Source: Carnegiea gigantea
Lineage: Eukaryota; Streptophyta; Magnoliopsida; Caryophyllales; Cactaceae
Assembly (NCBI GenBank): GCA_029747015.1
Contig: JAKOGI010000110.1
Coordinates: 790,733-854,732 of the forward strand
DNA length: 64,000 nucleotides
Direction: 5' to 3'
Shown in pieces: positions 38,998-51,480 of this stretch. Every line of letters starts with the position of its first letter. Positions within the stretch are counted from its first letter, which is position 1. The translations under genes and the position numbers were made by a program. The notes below the pieces were generated by a model, which saw only the letters and a list, made by a program, of their open reading frames with translations, was not told where the DNA came from and did not search any database.

Positions 38998-41900
38998 ATG
39001 CCAACGCCCGTTAGTACAGCAAAACAATGCCTCAACTCCGAGGCGTCCCACGCGCTCGAGGAGGCAGTGTCGGTGGCGCGTCGCCGTGGGCATGCCCAAA
39101 CAACGTCGCTTCACGCTGTCTCCGCCTTCCTCTCGCTCTCCCCCTCCCAACTCCGGGAAGCCTGTGTCAGGGCCCGGAACGCTGCGTTTTACCCTCGTGT
39201 CCAACTCAAAGCCCTGGACTTTTGCCTATCCGTGTCCCTAGATAGGTTGCCCACCTCACAGCCCCGTGCTGATGAACCCCCTGTTTCGAATTCTCTGATG
39301 GCAGCCATTAAAAGGTCACAAGCCAATCAGAGGAGACAGCCTGAGAGTATAATTTCTATTAGAAACCAAAATCAACTTCTGGGTCACTGCCAGGAGCAAC
39401 TGGGTACTTCCTCAGGTGTTAAAGTTGAGCTGCAACACTTGATTGTCTCAATTCTTGATGACCCAATTGTTAGTCGTGTGTTTAATGATGCTGGGTTTAG
39501 GAGTTTTGATGTCAAGTTGGCTATTTTGAGGCCATTTCAGAGTTTTTTTAGGTACCCACAGCGTGGTACAGGGCATCAAGGTTTGTTCTTCTGCAATTTG
39601 GATGGGAATTCGGATCCGGGTAATAGCCCGTTTCGATTCCCATTTTCTAGGTATTGGGATGGACATGAGAACTATAGGAGAATAGGAGATGTTCTGGTGA
39701 GGCAGAAGGGGAGGAATCCTTTGCTTGTTGGTGTTTGTGCTAATGATGCTCTTAGAGGTTTTATGGAGGCTTTAGAGACAAGGATGGATGTGTTACCTCC
39801 AGAGGTACGTGGAATCAAAGTGGTTTCCCTCGAAAAAGATGTCTTGAAGTTTGTGAATGAGCAATGGAGTGATGAGGCAATGAGTTTGAGGTTTAAAGAG
39901 GTGGGTATGATGGTACAACACTGCTTGGGGCCTGGGTTGATGGTGAGTTTTGGCAACTTGAGGTACTTTCTTGGTGGGGAAAATGGGTTTGGAATGGATG
40001 TCCTGAATTCTGTTGTTCGAAAATTGTCCAAGTTATTGGAGGTTCATAGTGGCAAAGTATGGCTGATCGGTTTTGCTGCCAATGATCAGGCTTTTATGGA
40101 GTTCTTAAGTAGATATCCTTCTATTGATAAGGACTGGGATTTGCACCTTCTCCCCATTACTTCTGTCAAGCCGATGATGAGGGGAGAATCAATCTTCAAG
40201 TCCAGGTAAGTTATATATATGTATAGGAATTAGGAAACTGTCAAATTCGTACGACCTATATTTGCTGCTGACCTCTCATACTTTGTCTTTTAGTGGCAGC
40301 GAACCATGATCATATATTATTCTCATGTTGGTTATTAATATAAAACCTCTTTACTTCGTGGCAATTATTTTGATTAAAAAAAAAAAAAACGTTCAGCTAT
40401 GTCCCAAACTCCAAATTGTTAATATGGATACTGCATTTTATAGTACACACTATCCACCATAGGGTTTGAGAATTTGAACTTGTGATTGGAGGTGTTATTA
40501 TTTATTTCTCCGTTTTACTTGAGCTGCTCTGTATGTGTCGTTGCTCCTTTTTATCTTCGCAACATTAGCGAATTTTATGGAAAGGACATCCAAATTTTTG
40601 TTTGCTTATATCTCCTTATAACATACTATGGGATTAATTTTTTTTTTTTTTTCCTGCCATTGGGTTATAACAAGTATTAGTATGACATATTGCTCTCAGG
40701 GCTTTAGTTTACTTTATTCTCAGATAGTTTGTTCTCATTTTATGAAATCCTTGAGGCGATGTAAGTGATGGATAGACAGCTCTTTCCTGCAAACATTAAC
40801 GAGCAATGATGCCAATGGACATGTAATGGAAGGTTTAAGGCAAATGCTGATGAAAATATTGTTCTCTGCAATTGTTTACAATCGTCTTCACCATTGGTGT
40901 CTAAGAGGCCATATTGGGTTGAGCCAGGCATAGCTTTGTTCACATAGAAAAAAGCATAAGCATTGTCCAGTTGGCTCAGGTTTATGGCATGGCTTTGACT
41001 TCAGCATACTTATTGGGCTAGTCTTCATAAAAACTTTGAAAAAAAAAAGAAAAAATGGAAAAAGAAAGAGTTATAGCGAGTTCTGGTTCTTGCTATCTAT
41101 TTTTATTTCTTTTGTTGTTTGGAAATTTAAACTGTGTGTGGAAGAACGAAAAAATTAACGACATCAGTCCAAGGCTATCTGAATTTGGCCAGTCGACAGG
41201 CTATATTGATTATGTGAGCTGGATTGAGTTCATAACAGTCACTCAAAATCCAAAACCCAGTGATGGCTATTGGTTTGGTATGTGCTAAACCAGCCATGAC
41301 TCCGTTTGTCCTGTGAAAATTGAAAATCACATAGAAGCAAGATGGGACAAGGTGAGATAGTCCTTGGATAGGATCCAGATGGCTTGGCTGAGCTGAACCA
41401 AGCTCATGCAGCTTTGCAATTCTCTCCTTTGTGGTCATCTTAACATCTACGGTTAGATAACAATGTCAGTATGCTTGAACTTGGCTGGTTTACCAGCTGA
41501 ATCATTGCAGTGAGCTGAATTTGCCAGGTTCTTGTGCTGAAGTGATCTACGTACCTATGAACAACTCAGCTTATCTGAGATAGCTGCTTGACCTGGATTG
41601 GTTTATGTGTCAGTGTATTCTGTTGGACTCAACCCTAGGCAGAGCAGCCCTGGCCTATTGACCTTTACTATCTATTGCTGGCGTCCTAGATGCTTGCAAT
41701 TGGTTAAGCTGAGACCAACTAGACTGGAGCCTGTTTCCTGCCAGTCTTCTTATTTGACCACCAGTAACTATAGCTTCCTTTGATTTCTCCCTTGATTTTG
41801 ATAATTGCTTGTCCTTTTGCAGCTTGATGGGGTCATTTGTTCCATTTGGTGGGTTCTTCTCATCTCCTTATGATCTGAAGGGTCCACTTAGCAGCTCATA

Positions 41901-44506
41901 TCATGTTAATTCCAGCAATCAGTGCAATGAAAATTCTGAGCGACAAAGATCCGCTTTTCCAAGGAGGGGAGTCATGGCTTCTGTTACTGATCAACACAGG
42001 CCTCTTCTGTCTCCTTGGCTGCAGATGGTCGAACCTACGGCCAACAATGCATACAATGATCTGAAGGTGTGTATAATATCCTCTGTTCTCATTGGGTTGA
42101 GCTCATTAGGATTTAGGAATAGGAACCAACGTTGTGCGATGATATTTTTCCTCTTCAGGAGCCTGCATTGATGCCACATTAGAGAAATGTAGGAAGGCAC
42201 TTTAATGGATTTTCTAGGATTTGGACCACTTGCTGGAATTCGAAGTTGTGTTGCTGCAGTTATTTGCATTTGTTTCGAACTGACTGCCATGAAATGCATC
42301 AGCTGTTGGCTGTTAAGTGACCCCGCCCTTTCTATCAAATGTCTTCTACCCTCCAACAAGTAGAGATCGATGTGTGCCCTAAACCGATTATTTCACAGAC
42401 TATCTGATATGTCCCATGATATTAATCTTCTGTTATTATATGAAATTTCATTTCCTAAATTTTCTTGTCTGGCAAAATCATAGTCTTAGAAAGAATAAGA
42501 CAACATGCTGCCGTGTATTGGGCAGTCAAGTTTCTATTGCTGTTGAATCATTTGGATAACTGAGTGGTATGTTTTGCATATAAATAAAGAAATTGAAGTC
42601 CTAAGTCCTTTTCTGTGTGTTTGCTTCATTTCTGCCGGTAACTTTGAATATCATGTTCTTACTTATCCCCTGTGCCTCTTGTCATGTCCTCCCCCTCTTC
42701 CTGTTCTTTTTTGGGGCAGATGTTCCTGATTATTATATTTAAAGGATAATGAATCCTTTATTCATTTCCCTAGTCTAGCATATTAACTATGCGCTGGTGT
42801 TGTATCACTCTTTGTGAAAACCATGTTCCCTCCCCTCAGTGCAGGCTAAAGGTGGCAAAATGTTGTTAGGTGATACAGTTGAAAGTTTGCAGAGGAAATG
42901 GGACCGCGGATGCTGGCATCTTCAACATCGTCAATCATCACCTGAGCCAGAAACTTGTCAAGAACGTTTTCTATTTACAACAGGAGCGAGCTCTAACTAT
43001 TTTCAAGGAAAGGCGAAAAATGTTCACAATGAGAAGAATTTAACATCTCACCCAAGTAACCCAGTTCTTCTAGGATCAGCAAAGAATGACGATTTTCTGT
43101 CTAAAATATCTGAAACCCCTTCAGGGACTGATCACTCTCTAGGTGGTTCTTGGTTATGCATTTCAGGTGCAGATGATAGTCAAACATCTCCTTCTGAAGT
43201 TTTTGCAGTCAAAGAATTGGGGTTGGAACTATTTCCTGATCCTTGTAAGCAACAAAGGAAAGAAAATGCTGATTTAGACAAAGGTCATGCAGTTAAGTGT
43301 TCAACCGATGCTTGTTTCGATCTAGCTGGAAAGCCTGGTTCTAGCAACTCCAAGAGACTCTTTGACGCTCTTTCCAGAAAAGTTGGTCGGCAATATGAAG
43401 CTGTGAGAAACATCTGCCAGATAATTGCTGATTCCTGCACAGATAATGGGGGGATCCAAAACTCAAGCCTCAGAGGAGATATCTGGCTGAATTGCATTGG
43501 CCCTGATCTGTTTGGTAAGAGGAAAATTGCCCTGGCTCTTGCCAATATCTTATATGGGAGCGAGAATAATTTCATCCATATAGATTTTGATTCCAAACAC
43601 AGTCTATTCCTCCAAAAAATGGTCTTTGGTCACCAAATGCCAGATCAGTCTGATGTGAAATTCCGAGGCAAGACAACTGTTGATCACGTTGCTGAGGAGC
43701 TGCGTAAGACACCTTTTGGTGTTGTTTACCTTGAAAATGTGCATTCTGCAGACCCAGTGGCTCAGCGGAGCTTGTCACAAGCTATTAAAACTGGTAGATT
43801 TTCAGATTCACATGGAAGGGAAGTGCCCATCAACAACAGAATTTTTGTCTTAACTTCAGAGGATAACTTCACACGTTCTAGAGAGAAGCAATCAAACTTC
43901 CTTGAGGAAAGGATAGCAAGTGCTAAAGGCTGGCCAATTCGAATTGCAGTTAGAACTGGGGAAGACACCCATAATCAAACCTTCGTGAACAAGAGGAAGC
44001 TCAATGGCTCGAATGAAACGAATGAGCAGTTTGTGAATTTGGACTTGGTAAAGCGGCCTCACAGAGGATTGGGCAGATCTTTGGATTTGAACCTCCCTGC
44101 TGAAGTAAATGATAATGATGCGAGATCCGATACATGGTTAGAGGAATTCTCAAGGGAGGTAGAAAAGACATCTGTAAAAGTGGTTTTTGACCCTTTTGAT
44201 TATGACGCCCTCGCTACTAAAGTACTTAAATGGGTGCACCGGAGCTTCTGCAAAGCAGTTGGCTCCGAGTGTTCATTGGAGATTGATCCTAAAGTCATGG
44301 ACCAGATCCTTGCAGCGGCCTGCTTATCAGAGGCTGATAATGGGGTTGAAGCTTGGATAGACCGAGTACTTGGCAAAGGCTTTGCTGAAGCTCAGAAAAG
44401 GTATCAACTTACCCCACATTCTGTTGTAACAGTTGCTTGTTTTGTGCCCCTCTGCCCGGAGGAGCACAAAGCTTGTCTTCTTCCCTTGAAAGTTCTTTTG
44501 CCATGA
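38998..44506 (+). CDS. SMXL8: SMAX1-LIKE (SMXL6/7/8, D53-type) strigolactone-signalling repressor
   Basis: Three exons, 38998-40205, 41823-42066 and 42845-44506, join in phase to give 1037 residues, normal for the family. These ClpB-like nuclear proteins repress target genes until strigolactone, sensed by D14 with the F-box protein MAX2, triggers their degradation. The start MPTPVSTAKQCL is the hallmark of the SMXL6/7/8/D53 clade rather than SMAX1. The double Clp-N domain covers about 1-170; a degenerate P-loop (GPDLFGK) is at 703-709. The RGKT motif needed for hormone-triggered breakdown is at 758-761. An EAR motif (LDLNL, 897-901), which recruits TOPLESS co-repressors, is intact. The first intron falls just before LMGSFVPFGG, as I recall for Arabidopsis. 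SMXL8 is favoured over 6 and 7 by its neighbour, the DYRKP-type kinase. A longer open frame upstream has no ATG support. Confidence 0.95.
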
Positions 44507-44671
44507 GAGAGCCAGAGAGCAGTGGGAAAGTTTTGGGAGCCCCTTGTATTTGCAATGCATACTATGAATTGGCATACATTGTAAAATTTCCTCATATGTG
44601 GTTCCATCATGTTGCTTTGCAAGGGCTCCTGGCGTGCTGTATTTTATGTATGATCATAATCTATAAGAAGC

Positions 44672-44677
44672 AATAAA
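44672..44677 (+). terminator. poly(A) signal of the SMXL gene
   Basis: AATAAA lies 166 bases after the stop codon, a plausible polyadenylation signal. Plant signals are loose, so the exact cleavage site is not predicted. Confidence 0.45.
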
Positions 44678-44699
44678 GTTGTGTTTGTGTCATTTTTCT

Positions 44700-45310
44700 G
44701 TAAGTTAATGGAAATTCCTCAGCCCAATTTTTTAGGTTCATCTTAGGATTTTCATCTTATTAATTTAATGATATCAGAGATGAACTCTATATCATCAATG
44801 TTGATATGAATTTCTTCATTTGCAATCTAACTACACCAATTCACCAATACAAGACATTAGTAATTACGTCCTATTCTTGTTTCTTTTAGTGATTTTGCAT
44901 AAAGTGACAATTTAAAAAATTGACAAACTAGTTTTGTTGATTGCCTTTTTGGCCTATATTTTATATCGTGATCAGTAAATTTCTATTTGAAAGGTATGAT
45001 ATCATGCAGGCCAATCACATAAAACCCTAATTTTTATTTTTATTTTTCTTAAAAAAATTGGTTTTGTTTTCATGTCAAAACAAAAAATTCTAATTTGTAA
45101 ATGTATTTTCTATCCCTTTTCTTTCTTTTTTTTTTTTTAATCACCGACTTACTAACTTCTAAATTTAAACGCGGAAATTCGTCGAGAAACACCGGCAAAT
45201 TCAATATTATTTATATTTGCATTCGTTGCCCCTAATTTCCAAACTAACTTTCGTTAGTGTACTCAGAGCCTCAGGTAGATAAACAAAGCTCACCGGCCCC
45301 GATTCGTCAG
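44700..45310. other. spacer between SMXL and SF3B6
   Basis: A 600-bp AT-rich spacer. It ends with the SMXL 3' region on the left and contains the SF3B6 promoter on the right. No further gene was recognised. Confidence 0.5.
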
Positions 45311-45332
45311 AAACCCTAACCCTAACCCTAAT
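45311..45332 (+). promoter_or_regulatory. telomere-like motif (three repeats) before SF3B6
   Basis: It reads AAACCCTAA followed by two more CCCTAA units, starting 64 bases upstream of the ATG. Single telo-boxes near transcription starts are typical of plant genes for translation and RNA processing. Here the motif is extended to three units, so it could also be a seed of interstitial telomere repeat. Confidence 0.6.
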
Positions 45333-45374
45333 TTCTATTTCCTCGCTAGTCGCTACTGTCAATCTTCACCGGCG

Positions 45375-45746
45375 ATGTCGATCAGTCTCCGGAAGGGAAA
45401 CACGAGGCTGCCCCCAGAGGTAAATCGGGTGCTCTATGTGAGGAATCTCCCCTTCAACATTACCAGCGAGGAGATGTACGATATCTTCGGAAAGTACGGA
45501 GCAATTCGCCAAATTAGGATCGGCACTAACAAGGATACTCGAGGAACGGCGTTCGTGGTATACGAGGATATCTATGATGCCAAGACCGCCGTCGATCATC
45601 TCTCCGGCTTCAATGTTGCAAATAGATACCTAATTGTGTTGTATTATCAGCCTGCGAAGATGAACAAGAAGATTGACCAGAGGAAGAAGGAGGAGGAGAT
45701 CACCAAGTTGCAGGAGAAGTATGGCGTCTCCACCAAAGATAAGTAA
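45375..45746 (+). CDS. SF3B6: splicing factor 3B subunit 6 (SF3b p14)
   Basis: A single exon encodes 123 residues, the usual length. The protein is the p14 subunit of SF3b in the U2 snRNP; it sits at the branch-point adenosine and binds SF3B1. One RRM fills most of the chain, with RNP2 (VLYVRNL, 19-25) and RNP1 (RGTAFVVY, 56-63), followed by a basic, charged C-terminal helix ending KYGVSTKDK. The N-terminus ([20 protein letters not shown]) is nearly invariant across eukaryotes. The ATG chosen is the first in a short leader. It lies 870 bp after the SMXL stop on the same strand, with its own telo-box-type promoter. I recall its Arabidopsis counterpart on chromosome 5 (At5g12190), so it is not part of the conserved gene order seen for the neighbours. 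Confidence 0.97.
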   Translation: MSISLRKGNTRLPPEVNRVLYVRNLPFNITSEEMYDIFGKYGAIRQIRIGTNKDTRGTAFVVYEDIYDAKTAVDHLSGFNVANRYLIVLYYQPAKMNKKIDQRKKEEEITKLQEKYGVSTKDK

Positions 45747-45759
45747 ACAAAAAAAAACT

Positions 45760-48700
45760 TGCTTTCTCGGTTGTTTTCTCAATTAGGGTTTGTGGGGTTT
45801 GACGGGTTTCTTGTTTTGTGCGGGAAGGCTATGTAATGAGAAGTCCTGTAAACCGTCTGGAGGAATTTGTATGTTGTGGTGCTAAATTGAGCTAATGCTA
45901 ATCGAGTTGTTGCTAGATAGTATGTGCTATCCTTATAAGATGGTTGTTCAAATTCGATAGCATGTTTGGCTATGTGATGAGACAGTATCTTTACAAGATG
46001 GGTTTTCGCATACAGTTGGGTAGACTGGTGATTGGCCTAGGAGGAAAAGGAAAGAAAATGTGGTTTTTCCCTTCGTTTTCTTTTTTCTTTTTTCTTTTTT
46101 CTTTTTTTTCCTTCCTTCATTTGTTTCATTTCGTCTCCTTCTATCCAATCCAATCGGTATGCCTTCATCGGGTATATTTGTCTGCAGAGGTGGGGTTTTG
46201 GGAGCATGTGTACATCTGTAGTGGTTCTTTGAAGTTGTTGTAATTAGTGAGTGGCTTCTAAATTGGTTGTGATAATGTCTCTGTTTTTGATTGTGGATTG
46301 CGTGGACCGGGTCAGCGGAAGGCTGAACTTCTCTAATTTTTTTTGAAACTGTTTTGTGGTTGTGCTTGATTTTCACAAAGTATTGTTGATGATTTCTAAA
46401 GTGCTTCGATTGTTACTGGTTGCTAGCTCCTAGGCGAGAGGGTTTTCAAGGGGTTTGATCAGAGTTGCACATTTGTATTCATGTGGGCTATGTTGGATAG
46501 TTCTATATTCTGATGACATGGTGTTGTTCTACTTGGACTTATTATGTTAAACTTTTTTGAACCATATTGATATCCTGCTCCTTGGTTTTCTTTTGCTTCT
46601 ACTTAGGTTCGTAAGGATTATACTTTAAGGTTGTAAAGTTTTTTCTTGTTCGTTGAACGTGGAATTGTTGATGGCTGTAGTACAGATTATTGGTTATCGC
46701 TATGCTACATAGTTGTTGATGTGTTAATTGGTCATCTCGATTGTGCTTATATTCTGAGTTAGGCCTACTTCATTTGAATAATTGGTAGTGTTCCCCTACC
46801 CCTCTCCCTGCTTTGAAGATGAGAGGATTGTTAGGTATCTGATATCTAGCATATCTTGTTAATATTATTTCAAACATGGCAGCAAGTGAGGCTTAAGCTT
46901 GTGTTTAAATTATGTATATCGCTCTTTAGACATAGGATTGACCTAGCGAAAAGTGCATGAGAGGTTTTTCGGTTGTTGACTATGCTAGTAGAATTATGTT
47001 GTTGATGTCTTTGTGAGGAGTGACGTATGAATAGGTCAGTATCATTGTTTGTTTCGGGTTTGACTTTCTGGAAGCTACAATGAAGATCACTTCCAAGGTT
47101 CTAGAACTAACCTGTAATCATTTATTAGCCTCACTTAAGTTGTGAGTTGATCACCTTTTTATCTGTCATGCTCGGAGAAAAAGATTTATTGACCTTCCTT
47201 TTCTATTGCGTACTAAAGAGCTGAAGTTAATTGAAGATTTGGAGAAGAAGTTAGTTTGTATAATGTCAGTAAGGCTGGCCTATTCCAGGATTTCTGAAAA
47301 TAGTTTGATGTTTTACTCTAGTATTTCTGTTGCATTGCTTGTATTGATTTTTAGACATTTACTTGTCCGATTTAGGATGGATTTTATGCAAAAAAAGAGA
47401 GGGTAGTCATTTGGTCATTAGTCTTAACTTTGTTCGCGGTTCTTAGGTGTCTTGCTAGTGGCTTCTATTGCTATACCATGACTGCAGTAATTGTGAAAAG
47501 CCCACTAGAGACTAGAGAGTGTTCAAGCGGAGTATTGGCAGTGCCCCCCCTCCCCCCAAAACAACCCAAAACAAAACTCGAAAATGATGTGGTGCGTCTG
47601 CGTGAATGGTTGAATTGGTGACAAATGATTTGATGACATTGCATATCGAGTGGTAACTGGGATATGGGTCTGTCATGAGGTCGGAGGATATGTTTCTGGA
47701 AGCTGTTTCGTGGGTTTATTGCAAAGGAACTAAATCTGGTTTTAAGTGTTGATTTGAGTAGGCTCTCTTCATGGAAGGGGACGAATTCAATTCTAGTTTG
47801 TTGTAATTTAGGCACTGTCATCACAAGTTTATTGGTACGTGAAGCGCTACATGAGGCATTATTATCGCACTTTTAGAATTGATGAGCCTTTAGTGTCCCC
47901 CGATCAAAATTCTTTTGAAACCCTGATTGTCTTTTTAGTGGCGGAGCCTGACTCAGTAATTATCAGCCCAATTCTATAGGAGATCAGCCTGACTCTTATC
48001 AATAAAAACCCGATTCTCATATCAGCCCACCTTTCTGTTTTCGTTTGGATAACGTTCGCTTTGATGCCAAACCGATGCAGGACATAATTATGGTGGGATG
48101 TGGATTTAATTTATGGTTTGTTTGGTTGGGCTAGGGACTGTAGAGCTTTTCGGTAGTAAATCAGAGACTGTTGTTTTTGTGGGTCAATTCCAATTATATT
48201 ATTTCAAACCCTGATTCTTATATTGGGCTGCTCTATAGTCCTCAAATAAGCCAGACTGCAATTAACCAAACTCTAATTCTCAAATCAGCCACTGTGTCAA
48301 GTTTGCTCGATATCAAGCTGATGCGAGCGAGAGTGCGAGACAGAGTTTGGTGGGTCTGAATTGGGGAATCTAGGGTTCGTAGTAGGGATTCAAGAGTTTC
48401 TGATGGGTTGTTAATGAATAGTTTTGAAGGGTTGGAAAATAAACGGCACTTGGAGAAATTTTAAATTAGAGGTATGTGGAGGATAGAGGTTCGTACGGTA
48501 TTTAGACTGGGCCCATACGATTTGATCATTCTTGTTGCCCACGACAAGGATGGAGAGCAACGTGTTATAATAAGGTGGTTGTGAAAGCTCCATTTTTATT
48601 TTTATTTTTATTTTTTTTTTGAGGTGGATTTTAAATTTTGGTCTAGGGATCACAGAGCAGTACGTGAGCTTTTAATGACCTCATTTTTCTTTTTCTGTTC

Positions 48701-49215
48701 TCTCTCTCTTTTTTCTCTTTTTTTTTTTTTCCCCCTAGGGAGGGGACAGGGTCCGTGCATGTTGTTGGGCAACACTTTTGTGCTCATAGTAGACACGAGA
48801 TGAGGTGTCGTGGATTTTAATTTGGTGGGAAGCAATTTGTTGAATTTATTTGAATTGGGTTTGTGAAATAACCAAGTAATGGATACAAATTCAAGTGAGG
48901 GTTCAATACAAAATCAATTAGTAATACATAGAGTAATTTACAAGTTTATGTTGATATTATGAGGTTTGAAATAAACAAGCAATGGATATAGATTTAAATG
49001 AAGTTGTAATTCAAAATCAGTTGACACATTGGGCGCACTCCTGTGAGAAGAAGTGCCTAATAATCCCCTCTTTTCTCTATTTACCATTATTTTTTTAAAA
49101 AAATAATCAGTTGACATTATATGTAGTAAGTGACAAGGTTAGATAGATACGAGGGTTATTTCATAAATGTGGGAACATACCCATTAGTATTTATTCTTCA
49201 CATATTAAAGAACTA
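45760..49215. other. 3' flank of SF3B6 and intergenic DNA
   Basis: The left part holds the SF3B6 3' UTR. The following 3 kb have a higher T and G content but no open frame with recognisable features. A possible truncated relic of the AGTGGCGGAGCC-type repeat starts near 47938. A C-run/A-run junction is at 47544-47562. Confidence 0.45.
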
Positions 49216-49219
49216 TGTT

Positions 49220-49521
49220 TAGACTTGGCAAACTTGACTCGAAATTCAAACCGAATGATCTGGATTCATATCCAACTCGACATCTGAAATAGGTTTACCT
49301 GAAAGCATATCAGAAACTCGAATTGACTTGAATCGAATCAGAATCGACCTAAAATTTTCTACAAAGTTGCTTATTTTCGCATAACAACCGTATTGGATAA
49401 AAAATCGGTTGATCCGAAGTCAATCCAAGCGGAACTTTATTTGGCTCGACCCAAAATGTTAATTAATCTAAAACATGATCCGGTCTGCACTCAAACCGAA
49501 TGAGCGATTTGCCAATGTCAT
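49220..49521. repeat. MITE-like repeat, copy B (TAGACTTGGCAAA end)
   Basis: The left end TAGACTTGGCAAA and right end TTTGCCAATGTCA are inverted. It is related to 33720-34030, sharing the ACAAAGTTRYTTATTTTCGCAT block. Probably a hAT-like non-autonomous element; no coding content. Confidence 0.5.
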
Positions 49522-49729
49522 CTAAAACTTTAAGTTGATTAAGTTTTATCCTTTAACATGGCAGCTCATGCCAAATCCTTTTGGACTTGAAGTATGAATG
49601 TTACAAAAGCTCCTCCGACCCCGCATGCTAGTTTAATATAGGATTACTGGGTTAATGAGATTTGAATCCAAGACTTTTTTTTACTCAAAAAGATATTAAA
49701 ATCACAATTAAAAATTTAAGTTGATTGGT

Positions 49730-50042
49730 AGAAGTTCAGAAATTGATTTATGCTTAACACTAAATTCATATGGGGTTCAGAAAGTTTAGTTTGACGAAAC
49801 TTAGGTGGAGGCTGCCACCTTACAAGGTGGAAAGAGGTGGAAGGTGAGGAAAAGGATCCCCTAAGAATGTGATCGCTAGACAGGCAAGTTTGGATTCTCC
49901 ATTCGGTATTCGCCTTTTTTACTCTTATTAGGCACCCTAACGGGTTAAAAAACTTTTTTTCAAAAACGGTTGCGTTCCTAGCTTTCCGTATGCTCAAACA
50001 AGAAAGGAGAATTTTTGATGCAGTTTTAGATTTCGTGAACAC
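49730..50042 (-). pseudogene. LINE reverse-transcriptase tail fragment
   Basis: On the minus strand this reads a block with RKARNATVFEKKFFNP, then a Glu-Trp about 15 residues on, then RWQPPPKF. That order matches the linker after the reverse-transcriptase zinc-binding region and the first residues of the RNase H-like domain in plant LINE-type ORF2 proteins (IWKARN...VF...NP...EW...W.PP). The frame has no start of its own and the rest of the domain is missing, so this is a relic. Confidence 0.55.
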
Positions 50043-51058
50043 TTAATCCTTTTAAGTGGTTCTGATGTGATATTAATATTAAAGGACCTTAGTACGGTTG
50101 TGGAGAAAGGACACTTTGTCTCCGATATGATATTAAAGGACCTTAGTACGGTTGAGTTAATTTTTTTCCCTTATCAGGAAACCTAGTGATTCATTACATT
50201 TTATACATGCACTACCCAAAAAAATAAAAGAAAGGGCACATCATATCCATGATCTTTGGACTGTTGCATTGCCTTTTCTCTTTGTTCCAATGGAAGAGAA
50301 TGGATTCTGGTTTTGTTCTCAGGGTAATTGATTTCATTAAACTCTTAATCAATAGTCCATCGTACAACTGCTTGAGTTGCTGTTACTGCTAGATGTTTGC
50401 TATTGCAACTGCCGCCTTGCATGGTATCAAAATTTGCGGTAGTAATATACATGTAGATTGTTGTTTAAAAAAATTTCGTATTTTAATCTAGCATGATAGG
50501 TTACTGTTTATATTTCTGAGAAACTTAGATATTTTCATACCAAAATTAATTTAAAAAAACCTTCGTGGGACCATATTGCTCATTCAGTTGCAAAATAGAA
50601 AACTTTCAGTATTTTAAAGCGTTACGTATCTCTATCCTCAAGTTTACTTAGTTCAGAATCGAAAAATCTAAACTTAAAATAAGGTTCAATCATCTTAATG
50701 ATGACACATTGGGTTCATTAGATTAGAAAGTTCCTAAGTGTGATCATATCCCAATTGTTGTTCTCAACTTCAGAAAGTCATCAAAGTGGTTCATTCTAGA
50801 GGACGACTAGTCATTGCCTTTAGGGCAAGAAGTCACATTTAAAACATGTGTGTGTTGGATGCTTGTGATGCTATTGGAGTAGTTGATGGTTGATTAGTAT
50901 GCATATCCAATGCAGCATTTTGGACCAGCCAGAACCACTGATAGATATCTTGAAATCAATAGACTGCGGGTTGATTAGTACTCTTCCCAAAAAAAAATAA
51001 AAAAAAGGTAAGTACAATATCAAAGGACTGTATAGTCCTTCTCTTAAGGGGTCTACAT

Positions 51059-51480
51059 ACCCATACTCATCAAATCAATAGAATGATGACAAAAGTAAGT
51101 GTTGGACTTATATGAAGACAGGAGAAAACCATATTCAACTAGGCAATCTGCAGCCATATTTCTTTCGTGGTAGATAAGATATACTTGATCTAGATAAGCA
51201 TGTTGAAGAAGATCGAAGTTTAATATTTTGACAAGATTAGAAATTTGCAATGGCGGATGAATTGCGCCCTAAACTACTTGTATAAGGTTTTTGTTATCAC
51301 TCTCAAGTATGAGATTTTTGCATTTAGATTGAATGGCCTTGTGAACACCATTCTACGTTAATGTAGCCTCTACAACAATGACAGATGTTTCTCCTAAGTT
51401 GGATGCCCCTACTGATAAGAATACGCCAACGAAGTATCAAATAATATATCTTGTTACTGCTCCTTGATTACTCTTGGGCC
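51059..51480 (-). pseudogene. decayed RNase H-like domain of a plant LINE
   Basis: One continuous minus-strand frame, broken by at least three stop codons, gives the typical RVT_3-type layout: a GASN/GET stretch, VEAT, a helix with HKAIQ, then KNLILESDNKNL, and finally VYLIYHERNMAADCLVEYG. The last block matches the conserved ending (I.H..RE.N..AD.LA..G) of the RNase H-like domain. The catalytic region is degenerate. It lies upstream, in minus-strand sense, of the fragment at 49730-50042, although it should follow it in a single element, so the two come from different copies or a rearrangement. Confidence 0.65.

Noticed and set aside
38935..39245. Alternative frames overlapping SMXL exon 1
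   Set aside because: They are shadows of GC-rich coding sequence; only the SMXL frame matches a protein family.
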